DNA from: Pterobdella sp. o SKG-2022
Lineage: Eukaryota; Annelida; Clitellata; Hirudinida; Piscicolidae
Direction: 5' to 3'
Length of the DNA stretch: 64,000 nt
Assembly: GCA_964035795.1 (NCBI GenBank)
Contig: OZ038321.1
Span: 26,019,307-26,083,306, forward strand
Position numbers and translations under genes: made by a program. Shown piece after piece: positions 52,793 through 64,000 of the stretch; within the stretch, counting starts at the first letter, position 1; each line of letters begins with the position of its first letter. Under the pieces are notes generated by a model. The model saw only the letters and a list, made by a program, of their open reading frames with translations, had not been told where the DNA came from and searched no databases.

Positions 52793-52962
52793 TATGATAC
52801 AATACAGTAGAATACAATAAAGTGCAATACAATAAAATACAAAGAGATGAAATACAATTTTATAATACAATAAAGAACAGTAGAATACAAGACAACAAAA
52901 AATGCAAAATAATAGACAAAATTGGAAACAATATAAATACAAAGTAATATAAAACACAGTAC
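52793..52962. repeat. Degenerate (AATAC)n pentamer repeat
   Basis: Units such as AATACAATA, GTAGAATAC and AAATACAA repeat at roughly five-base spacing. The complementary strand gives a Tyr/Cys/Leu-rich frame that is a product of the repeat. Confidence 0.7.
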
Positions 52963-54439
52963 CGTACATCGATAAACAACACATTACAACATTAAGATAA
53001 AAATACCCTGAGTTGTAACATCTTTAAAAGTGAACCTGTTCGTATAAATTCTCATCAAAACATTGATAATAATAAATAGACTTTTTTCTTCAACAAATCA
53101 CAAATACTTGCGTGCTAGTTGTGCGGGGTATAAAAGCATAGGTATTCTGGATTTACATTATGTTTGAAATGAAAAGTGAACCTAAAACTTACTCATGTCA
53201 TGGTTTGAGATGTTTTTAGCTTTACTCTGATTTTTTAAAGAATAGACTTCTATTTTTTTTTTTATTTTGATAATTTTTAATGGTAGCTTGTTTAGTTTTT
53301 TTATGTTTATTTTTATTATTTTTTTTATAATGAGGAAATTTTAAATACATTTATTGTTCAACAGAAATTAAATTTTCTGTGTTTATATGAATATTTCAAC
53401 GAATTGGAGTTTTAAAAATATAATAAGTTTTTTTTGATAATTTTTTGATCAAATCATAATAACCATGTGTTTTTACTGTAATCTGATCCACTTGGATGGT
53501 GCTTTGTGATCTATGGAGGTTTAAATGCTGATTAAAAATATATTCAAAAAATTTTCACGTAATGAGAAATAGCTTATTAAAAGATGTAAAATATTTCATG
53601 GTTTGTGTTAATTGTTAAAATTCATATAAAAAAGATTTTCATAATCGAATTGAACAACAATACTCCTACAATATCATAAACACCCGAATTGTTTGGAAGC
53701 TGAACTATGGTGTGTTAACTCAAACAAAATATTTCGAAAAAAATCTCAAACAGAATTTTTAAAGGCTTGAATCATTTTCATAAAAAATATTATCTTCACA
53801 TTAGTTTGATAATTTCACAAAAATGGAGCCACAGAGCTAAACAGGTATTTTTCTTTGTGAAGAGTGGTCCAAACTTTGACATGTAGACAACTAAAAATAA
53901 ATTAAAATTAACTAAAATTCAATTTTTTTCTGTTAATTTTATTTATTTTTTTTTCCAGTAGCATCTTTCTTTTTATAAAAAGTAGATCACAATGCTTTGA
54001 ACCTAGTATCAAACTGCTCCAATTGTGCAGAAAAGTTTCATGAGGTCCCTTTTTGACGGTCCTTGCAGAGCTTCAAGAGCGTCTAATCTATCTCAACTAG
54101 GAGTAATGATGAAACAGAATTATGAAATTGGAAAATCCAAAAGGGATTTAAGTCATGCAATCATACATGCTTTGTATTTTTTATCTTGGAGAGCAAAAAT
54201 ATCTGAAATATTTTAAACAAATTTGATGTTTGAAACTAAGTTTTTAAAATGATACGTTTGATTGATCAAATTTATTTTGTTAATTTTATCTAAGATTTCA
54301 ATAGAATTTGATTTAAAATAGATTTAAAATACAGTGAAAAAGTTGATAATGGTCTTTATAAATTAATTTTTTAAGTAGTAAAGTATTTATTGATAAATTA
54401 AAAAACGATTTCAATATTATTAGAATTTTCCAATTGTAA

Positions 54440-54634
54440 ATTTGAAATTATCTTTTAACTTCCCTTAACTCCGTCTCACAACGAAACTTTGAAAGCGTAA
54501 TTGCAACTTCAGAATTAGGAGGGTTAAATGACCCAAGATATAAGGACTCTAGATGTGGACAAAGCATCCAGTATATAGGTTTTCATCGATTGCCTCTAAA
54601 TCTGCAGAGATGTCGTAAAGCAAGAAACAAATAA
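54440..54634 (+). other. Open frame with THAP-like zinc-finger segment
   Basis: A frame open between stops ends SRCGQSIQYIGFHRLPLNLQ then RCRKARNK and TAA. The segment FHRLPLNLQRCRKA resembles the SFHKFPLxRPxLxKxW part of C2CH THAP domains. The downstream C-x2-H half is absent and there is no ATG near the start of the frame. It could be one exon of a THAP gene or the relic of a P-element-type transposase. It sits in intergenic DNA 5' of Musashi. Confidence 0.25.
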
Positions 54635-57600
54635 AAATTTAAGAAAATGTAACGGAAAAAATATAAAATGAAAATTTTTTGAATTTCTGGGAGAAATATG
54701 AGAATTTCTCAACAACTAATAGTGGGTATTTTGGTTATGCAAAAAGTTTGAGTCATCTCTGTTTTTCATATATTTTATTCCATTTTATATTTATTTATTT
54801 ACTTATTCATTTATTCCTTATTTATTATATAAATTTATCTACTGCGATTTTAACTGTCAAGAGTCTTCTGACGAAAATTTTCATTATAACAAAAAATTTA
54901 TAAATTTCTATCATATCAATTTTTTCATTATCTTTAATATTTCAATCTCCACAATAACCCAACATCATAAAAGCCTATGAACGAACCTTGTGGTCCTAAT
55001 GGAAGAGAAAGGTGCTTCTTGCCTTGAAACGAAACGAAGATTTGAGCAGTTCTTGTTTGTGGAATTGAAAACACTAACTTCATGATTTCATATTTATTAG
55101 TATTAATATTCCTATTGAAACTTCTACTACTATATTTTTCTTTATTTTCTTTTAATTACTATTAAACACAGACAGATGAGACACTCACAAACGACTCTTC
55201 ACTGAAGCTTTATTCATTTGTTTTTCTCGGTTTCCAATCTACACTATAAATAAACTTCGAAAACCAAATAAGATTGCATGAATCGCAACACCTCCAGCTC
55301 AGCAATTCTTTGCCAAGTTTCTTTAATGTTCTTCCCAACTACTTTTACGGAATAATTTAAAGGTTTTCACAATTCATGTACAAAATGATGGAATTAAACA
55401 CAACAGCTAATAAACTTGTTGATGCATAAAGATTTTTGATTTTCTGAGAAATTCTCATCAATCTCAGTCATACACAATAAAATCCACCATTTTTTTCCAA
55501 GTTAATTGATATAGTTGTCATTAATACAATTTCTCACAATTTCTTTAGCGAAGCACCACCATCAACTTAAACCCTTCCGAATCCAGCTCCCACTCCATTT
55601 AAACCTCCTCTAATGCTTCCTATCTATTTGATATACATGCTCTATAAACTTATAATCCTCTGCGCCTTCAATACTGATCACCATTGTCTGAAAGACTTGC
55701 TGTGTAGAACTGACAAAAAAAATTCACCCTGTTTTTTATACAGTTTTTTTTTGGTTTAAAATTTTTTTTCTCAATTTTGAATGTTTTGTTTAGTTTGATA
55801 AATGAAAAGTTATTTTCTTATTAGAAAATTTTTTTTAGAATTATTCATGAGTATATATTCAAACTGGAGGCTTAGGCAAAACAAAACTTTTTTTTTTGTT
55901 AATTTGGTAAAAGAAACTATGGTAGTTTTTTTCGTGAATGTAAGAAATCATCTTTGTTCCATAAAGGAAAACAATTTATAATGTTTTCGGAAAAACACAG
56001 AAAACAATACGTTCAAAAAATGTTTTTTTTTGCTATTTTTTAATATTTTTTGGACTTTTTTATTAGCTTGATAGCAATTATTAATTTAGTATTTTGAATC
56101 GATTTTTTTCAACCCTTGTACTATAGCTAAAAAGCATGTATCAATTCCACTAGTTCGGCTAGTTTTTTCTCATTTGATGGCAACACAAGAAAAGACTAAA
56201 AAACACAACATAATTAATGAAAAAAGCGAGGTTCAAAAGTTGAAAATGTTTTTAAAAACGAAAAAGAATGCGATAAATAATTGATTTATAAATCAAATAA
56301 AAGCAAAAATGGTTTGATTGCAAAAAAAATTTTTAATTTATGATTTGAACTTTATCTCTTCTTACAACTTAAAAGTTTTTCTTTAAAAATAATTTTTGTG
56401 AAAATAACATACAAGTAATTCATAAAATAAGCCATGCTAACGTCCCTACCTTCACTACACAATGTTTTTGTATTCATTAAAAAAATTGTTTTTTTTTTAA
56501 TAAAATATCAACAAAACTAAATAATCATTAATGATAAAAAATTTATGAAGTGGAAATGAAAAAAAATTTTTATTTACAATTTTTTTCAAGCTTCAAGACT
56601 TGATAAGACAAGATTACCGATTGCTGTGTACAAACATACATCACAGGGTGACGACGAAACTTCGCACTGGTCTTGTATTATTTATCAACAACGCTTCAAC
56701 ATCCTTCAAAAATCAACTTAATTTTGAAAAAATATATATTCAAACGTAATGCTTTGAATGCCATTCTTGAGTTTAGTTTTTTAGCAAGTTTTGAAAATGT
56801 CGTCCAGAAATCCTTGAGTTGGCAATATTGTTTTTGGAAGATTTGAGAACAAGAATGACTTGTAGTTAGAAGGAGCATTTGTTTTGACATTTGGTGTGGG
56901 GAAAATTTATTAATTAGTTCATTATCACTATTCTGTTATCATTTTGTTGCTAAATTATCATTATTAATTGATAAATTTTATCATTTTTATTATATGATTA
57001 ATAATTAAATCTTTATTCTCTTCAATTTTCAGTTTTTTCATTTTATTCTAATTTTTTTTCATTTCATTGTTTTATCGTTGCATATAATTCAACGTCATAC
57101 ACAACACCACACGCTACGTAAACGTCCCAAACGCCTCCATACTATTCATTGTGTGAATAAAGCACGCTATAGAATTGAAATAATTATAATTTGAATATTG
57201 ATATTTCATAGTGTCTAGCTTGGTTCGTATAATGATTTTGATTGGTTATGAAAAAAACTGATCAAAAATAAAGTGAATTTTGTAAGCATTAATCCAACAC
57301 GAAAATTCTAAATAATGTTTAGATAATTGTCAGTATAACAGTATATTAAATGTACGTTTTGAATTTTTTATCTTTTAAATTAAAATTTGAAAATTCAGGG
57401 AGATTTGGTTAGTTGTTGTTTGTTTTTGAGATTTCAATAGAAGTTTTCATGAAAATAATTTCATTAAAAACATAATTTACAAAAAAATAATTTTATTTTG
57501 AATTCACTTTAAAAAAATAATTTGAATTTATAATAATCGAATTGATTGATAAAAATAATTATTCAAGGTTAAAATAGAAATGATTTGTTTTTAATTATTA

Positions 57601-59360
57601 AATTTACACATTTCAATAAGATGATGATGGGTCTTTTGGATTGTTTCTTCATTCAATTCCACTTTTGACACAAATTCTTTTTTGAAAAATTCAATTAGAA
57701 ATACATTCAACTATGTTTTCACTTTTATTCTATATAAAATACATTTCAAAAATAACCAATTCAAATTTTCATAGCTTGAGCAATGTTTGGCTAAAAGACA
57801 TTTTAAAAGAGCGTTTTCTAACACTTTGAAACACTAATAATGCAGTTTTCCAAACATTTCTCCACCCTATAAAGAGAAAGATGTGAATAAATAGCTTAAA
57901 ATTCTTGTTTCAACTATTCAAAACACGATCTAGCTCAGCACTTCTGTCTTTTTTGATATGTAAACCACAATAATTTCATGTTTTAAAATATTTTTAAAAA
58001 ACTGACAAACTTTGAGTTTTTATATTTTACTAAATTTTTTGTTGCAAGTATTTTGAATCATATTTTGAAGAATCTTCATTTAAGGCAAATCGATATATAT
58101 GTTTAACGATAACTTTTAACATTTGTTTGCGAGTTTGTTTCAATAAAATTTAATCAATTCCTAATAACTTATGAAAAATTCACATTAAATTCCGTTGCGA
58201 TATTGACCTGCAGACCGCATAATTTGTGAGAAAGCATATACATTTATACTGTAACAACGTCCAGCGTGCCTCCCAACCAAATATTTTTAATATTTTTCTA
58301 GAAATTCTTTTAATATCATAAATTTTTTGGAGTAATAAATATGAATCTTTTTTTTGAGTTTTGAGAAGTATTTCTTCTGAACAGTTTTAGATGGCTTTAA
58401 TGCACAGAAAGATGAGAAATGGACGCATGTAAAACGTTAAATAATGAAAAGGCACTGTAATATTTTTGACTTTTTGTTGTTCTACTTTGTCTTAGAATTA
58501 TTTTTCACCAAAATATTTCAAGAGTTTTCAGTTAAATGTGAATAATATAAAAAAACTAAAACTCAAATTCATCAAAAATCATTTCAACATGGGAGTTTGA
58601 TGCAACCAACTAGAGAAATTAAATTTCAACGTTAGTTTTTTTGTATTTCAGAAAATATTTTAATTTAGAAAACTTTGAATTATTTTTTTAAATGAATTCT
58701 TGAACTAAACAAAAAATAAACTAAAAAGAGTTACTAGCGGTGAAATTTCCCTCAGTTCAATTCTTTTCAAATACATTTTGAGATGTCAATCATCTCAAAA
58801 CAAAATTATCAAGTTCTAATGCAACTTTTTTTCATTATTTTATATGAAATATTTCTTTTTTTCAGTTTTTTTTCCAATCATTTTAAAAAAGATCAAATAC
58901 TTTTTGACCAATAAAAGACAAACTCGCTTAATTATTACCACTAAGTTGTGAATTTCAAAATAAAAGTTTGATTTTTTGTTTTTGTAACTTCAATAAACTA
59001 AAGTAATCATTTTAAAATTCATTATACTTTTACGCGAGAATTATTCTTCTTAATGGCGAGAAGCCAGATTAAAAAAGTGGGGAAGACTGAACACTGTTGT
59101 CCTCGAGGAATCCATATAACTTCGAACCATTCTTATATTTTTGGGCTCTTAGAATATTTTTTATTTTTTTTGAGCCAACAGAAAATTATCAAACATGAGT
59201 GTGCTCAGTAAAATTAATTTTTTTCCGTTTTTTTAATGAATTCTGTTTTTTATGCCCAAAAACACGTTTTTATGCCCTCGTCTTAATACTTATTTTTAAT
59301 GTTGTTTTTCTAATCTATTGAAAAGACAATTCTCCTTGAAGATTTTTAGTGTGAGAAAGA

Positions 59361-59549
59361 TTAAAAGACAAGATACCACCCAAGAACTGCTATCGGTGCT
59401 ACAACTGCCAGTATTGCTGAGAAGGAACTATAAAAACTAATAATCGATAGAGAATCAATGCGTGGCCTTGCCAAACGATGTCGAACATTAAACAAAAATG
59501 CTGATATTTTACGCAGAAGGGGAATGGCTTGATATTGATTGGTTTTAAT
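59361..59549 (-). other. Open frame with hydrophobic segment, possible exon
   Basis: A 63-codon minus-strand frame without ATG contains NVRHRLARPRIDS then a hydrophobic run (FSAILAVVAPIAVLGWYLVF) and TAA. Base composition is less AT-rich than around it. No splice sites or family could be assigned, so it is only a candidate exon of a membrane protein. Confidence 0.2.
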
Positions 59550-61638
59550 TAATTTTTTTCAGTTTGAACTTTGTATCTATAAATTATTGAGGTTTTTTTT
59601 ATGTTTTTATTACTTGCAGATAGTATCGAGGATATTTTTTTGTTTTTTCCGGTGTCATTTCTAACAGCCATAAAACAACAAGAAGTCATTACAAATTACA
59701 AATGTTTTTATGCAAATAAATTTAATTCTTGCAGTTTTATGCTCTTTTTAACTCTACATTTATCTTATTTCTATGAATTTCAATTTGATTTTCAATCATT
59801 TCTTCAGAAAATAAAAAGAAATTATTTTGAAATCTTTTTGAAAAACATTTTTATCAATTACTTTAAACTATTTCCAAACTTTCTTTGCATAGTTCTGCCA
59901 TGTTTTATACGCTTCTCGACCCTATTAAAAATCTCTGATACCTCCTCTTTAAATCACCCATGCACTCTCCTCTATCCATTCTATTAACGTCACTTTTGAC
60001 CTTTTATCTTGCTTTATTGGCGGTTAAACTAAACACTGAATTCACCATATTCCTTTTATTTACTTAAACTTTTTTGACTTGTTCTTATCATTGAGCATGT
60101 CCCAATAAGTGTTTTAAAGTGGAGAAATTTATTGTTATTTGACATTTTTTCGGAATTTTTTCACCATTAGTCTATTTCAAAGGCATATATTGCTTAAACC
60201 GAATTTTCAAAAAAAATTTTACAAATTTTAGGCATTTGTCAACAAAATGAATGAGCGGAAGGAAAGATGGATGAAGAAAAAAATTAGAAAATCACTTTTA
60301 AAAATGTTCGAGCTTTTGTCGGAAAAATTTTATCACAATGAAAAAGCCAGAGTTTTCGAATTTTTTTTACTTATTCATGCGTAAAATATTGTATTGATAT
60401 TTTTTATCGATCTAGCTTTCTGGTATTCCCAAACCTTGAAAAATTCATGTATTAAACTGAATTAATGCTTATTTACAAATAAATAAAAAAAGCTATATAC
60501 ATATTTATTTTATACAAAATAATCTATTTTAGAATTTTGATTTTTAATATGAAAATTAAGTCAAAAGACATGCCATTAATCATTATTGTCTATTATTAAC
60601 TTTATGCTTTTTTAATGTCCGCTATTTTTCATATTACATTTTCTAAAGTGAAGCCAAATTTGTTTACTTGAAATATGTCGAACATTCTCTTGAAGCATTT
60701 TTTAGTAATTTTTCAAGTTGTGAAAAAATTCCCGGCTTGTTTATTGGCCTTTAAAGTTTACATGCACTTTTATACGTTGTTCAATGGAAAATTTAAGTGA
60801 TATCATTCCATTACTGGGTCTTAAGTCTGAATAATCACCGAGGAAGTTTGATGTTTGCATTTTGTATAGAAATCTCCACGAATTTATTCAAGTCTTTTGT
60901 GTCAATTTTTTTTTCTATTTTGAAATATAAAACATTTAACTTTCGAGTTTAAATTTTTTTCAGAAGTGTTATCTATGTAAGGTTGGTTACATGTTTGAAA
61001 TGCTAAAACACCCTCAAAGCGTCGAATAAAACACATAAAAAATTGTTCTCTGGTGAGATACGTACTCAATAGAAATTCTAACGACAACTTGTAAAAAAAA
61101 AAAATATATTTGATATGACTAGTAAAGATCGAAAAACAAAGAGTTTTCCCTTCAAATAACTTTTTTTTGTGCAAACACTACAAACTCCCGAAAAGTTATG
61201 ACTATGTTTAGAATAAATTTTGAAAATTTTTTCAAAATCTTTTTGGTAAAATCTTATTTTTTGTAAACAAAATCTAAAAAACTTAATCTAGAGAAAGGTA
61301 TAAGTTTCTTGAAACAAATTTAATTTTGAGAACGATAAAATAATACCAAAAATAAATTCACTTTTAAAAGAATAGAAAAAATTATTATCCCTTTATTTTC
61401 AAACTTTTTGAACGCATTTTCTGCTTTTCAATCTTCCCTGACACCCACAATGCATCATTTCTGCTTCAAACTTCGTTCATTGGCCTTACATGATAGCTAC
61501 ATCGGCTCTTCTATAGGCATGTTTGTAGTTTTAAAAAATTCATTAAAGATGCCATTTAATTCAACAACCTCACTTATGAAACTTTTTTTTGTAAAATGCC
61601 ACAAAGTTGCATCACACCACATTGCATGGAAAACAAGA

Positions 61639-61699
61639 ATGTAATGTAATGCGGTATTTATAAAGCGCTTTTCCTTATAGATCAAAGCGCTTGCTACAA
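61639..61699 (-). repeat. SINE 3' end fragment
   Basis: Contains AATGTAATGTAATGC, GTATTTATAAAGCGCTTTTC and CAAAGCGCTTGCTACA, nearly identical to the tail half of the SINE at 38983-39163. It is 5'-truncated, as expected from target-primed reverse transcription. It lies about 150 bases before the TTAC array. Confidence 0.7.
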
Positions 61700-61846
61700 A
61701 AAAAAGAATACATCATATTTTAAGAGAAACTTGGAACAGAATAGAATGAAGAGAGGAAATAAAGGGTTTGAGGTCAAACATGGTATGCTCATTGAATAGT
61801 CATTGTCCTTGGTCGGAGTTTAAGGGTCACAAAAGGTCACTTTAAT

Positions 61847-62424
<578 letters not shown>

Positions 62425-63925
62425 GTCTCATTCTTCTGATGAAAACATGTCAACAAAGCAGTTTCTCAAGACATTTTGGGTTCAGGTTTGTAGTTTCAAG
62501 ATCTTCCCTGTCTGCTTCTTCATGCAGCTTTCTACATTTCTGCACTAGTTGCTTCATAACTGGTGAATTTTGACGTTTTCCAAAATACGTTGTTTGAATC
62601 AAGTATCAATGTTATATGGAAGTGAAAGAGCTTTTCATCAAATCCTTTGCTTGAGCATTACCTGAAAGCCGAAAAAACTTCCTACAACTAGTCATGCGCT
62701 TCCATTTGACCCACCTTGGTGTCACAAACTGGGTTAAAGAAATACACAATGATGAGTTTGAGCACAAAGCATAACTGATTCTCAATCGTGAACACTTTCA
62801 TGTTCAACCATATTGAATGGCACTGAGCCAAGAAGAAGCATCTAAGCAAACTTTCAAGCTCCAATTTGGCATAGTGCGAATTTCAAATAACTTAAACTGT
62901 AGAGTTTCTCGGAAATCTGCTGATGTCCCACATTTTTCCAAGAGTAAGAAAACTTGCTAAATTGAACTCTGTGTTTTGCATCAGTTCAGAAACAAATTTT
63001 TGAAGTTAGTTTGCTGACATAAACAGAAAATAAAAGTGCAGTCAATGAAAATTCCATCTCTGATCTCACTCAAATCTCTCAGATCTACGGGCAAAGATGG
63101 TTAGATTCAATTTCTATCAACGATTTAATAATTCTCTAAAAAATTTTTTTGTAAAAATTATCATTTTCTTTTGAAAAATTAGATCTAGAACCTAAAAATA
63201 AATATACATTAATTTTGAGAAGTTAAAACAAGACAATTTTTTGAATTCCAGGAGTTTAACTGCAAGAAAAGTTAATTGTGTAATCTCTTAGGAAAAATTT
63301 TATAACGACAAGAAAATTTTTTGAAAAATTGTTTATTCAAAACACAAAACGTTTTTGTAATTTTCACTAAAACGTTATTCAAATTTTTAAAACGTGTTAT
63401 TTCGAAACTCGTTAAATTTTTATCTTTAAAGTAAATTCAAAAGCTTTGTGTTACAGTTTATTTAATAAAAGTGTTTGATTCAAATCGTACTCCAAATTAA
63501 ATAATCTTTTTTCAAAAAAAATACAGCAAAATATTTGAATACAACAGTTAATTTTATTAAATACGAAGCTTTTCGTTAACTAAGTAACATTTTCAAGTAC
63601 TAAAAATTTTTTGTTAACGAAAAGCTTTTATCCTAATACAATTAAATGTTTTGTTCAAATATTTTGCTGTTTATACTTCAAATTACTTTCTAAAACTTAT
63701 AAGTTTTTTTTGTCACTTCAGCAAATTATTCCATATTATTGGTCATTTTTAATTTATAAATAATAATTTTACTTAATTTTCATTAACTTAAAAACTAATG
63801 AGGCTTTTCGATAGATCGAATTTACTTTTTTGTCAATTGTTTAAAGCGTTGAAATGTTTCAAAAAGTGCGTATCTATTTGAAATTTAATAATTTTTTGAA
63901 GATTAAAACTGTTAAATTTTTTTAG
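62425..63925. other. Stretch between the TTAC array and the ankyrin exon
   Basis: 62425-63110 is less AT-rich than its surroundings, but no frame longer than a few dozen codons or family match was seen. 63110-63925 is AT-rich and probably intron or upstream DNA of the ankyrin-repeat gene. A foldback copy lies at 63562-63628. Confidence 0.4.
63562..63628. repeat. Short foldback element
   Basis: Left arm AAGCTTTTCGTTAAC pairs exactly with right arm GTTAACGAAAAGCTT around a centre of about 30 bases. The core AAGCTTTTCGT is the one seen in the hairpin at 14151. Confidence 0.6.
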
Positions 63926-64000
63926 AAAGAGTCTCCGACAGACCAACAGTTGCATTTAGCAGCTCTACAGGGTAACGTGGACCAAATAAGAAAAGTAATA
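63926..64000 (+). CDS. Partial exon of an ankyrin-repeat protein
   Basis: A strong acceptor (ATTTTTTTAG) ends at 63925, and the frame is open in phase 0 to the window edge. It reads DQQLHLAALQGNVDQIRKVI, the first half of an ankyrin repeat (xxLHxAAxxGxxxxVxxLL). Ankyrin repeats are protein-binding modules, so the function cannot be told from one half-repeat. The exon starts just before the repeat, so an N-terminal exon should lie upstream, probably within or before 62425-63925. The rest is outside the window. Confidence 0.75.

Larger units (their letters stand above)
51885..61638. other. Gene-poor stretch upstream of Musashi
   Basis: Probably contains the Musashi promoter and any 5' untranslated exon on the minus strand, but none can be pointed to. 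It holds a pentamer repeat at 52793-52962, a THAP-like frame at 54440-54634 and a hydrophobic minus-strand frame at 59361-59549. Other frames (54679-54903, 56696-56890, 59601-59987, 60902-61174, 61408-61644) are Phe/Lys/Ile-rich and look like chance frames in AT-rich DNA. Confidence 0.45.

Noticed and set aside
52706..52984. 92-codon minus-strand Cys/Tyr/Leu-rich frame
   Set aside because: It is encoded by the degenerate AATAC pentamer repeat.

Overview
This is metazoan (invertebrate) nuclear DNA, strongly AT-rich. Its genes have many small exons with canonical GT-AG introns, tRNA-derived SINEs and foldback repeats are present, and no operon-like arrangement is seen. Long open frames are almost absent, so the genes were rebuilt exon by exon from protein-family resemblance, splice sites and phase continuity. 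The gene set (Atg8, DUSP, DPP4/6/10-like, Musashi, ankyrin) is animal. The species cannot be named from the sequence; the divergence of the proteins would fit a fast-evolving lineage.

Layout. 145-668 (+): last exon of a small single-pass membrane protein. 1257-2912 (+): complete four-exon atypical dual-specificity phosphatase of the DUSP14/18/21 type. 5162-12309: three Atg8/GABARAP/LC3-family genes with identical intron phases, one on the minus strand (5162-6800) head-to-head with two on the plus strand (7911-9167 with a spare terminal exon at 9435-9489, and 11207-12309). 14733-22326 (-): complete 22-exon DPP4-family type II membrane protein whose catalytic Ser and His are replaced, so a DPP6/DPP10-like pseudoenzyme. 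26579-51884 (-): 13-exon Musashi RNA-binding protein spread over 25 kb. 63926-64000 (+): first visible exon of an ankyrin-repeat gene cut by the window edge. The remainder is intron or intergenic DNA with SINEs, palindromic foldback elements, a second interspersed repeat and simple repeats, including a 574-bp (TTAC)n array.

The most interesting system is the Atg8 cluster. Only the copy at 11207-12309 looks like a normal conjugatable Atg8, and it ends exactly on the terminal Gly, so it should not need Atg4 priming. The copy at 7911-9167 has an in-frame TAG and lacks the terminal Gly; next to it lies a duplicated fourth exon that ends early and runs straight into AATAAA. The minus-strand copy keeps the Atg8 exon structure but starts with a predicted signal peptide and lacks the C-terminal tail and Gly, which suggests a secretory-pathway Atg8-like protein. 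All gene models are hand-built and need transcript support.
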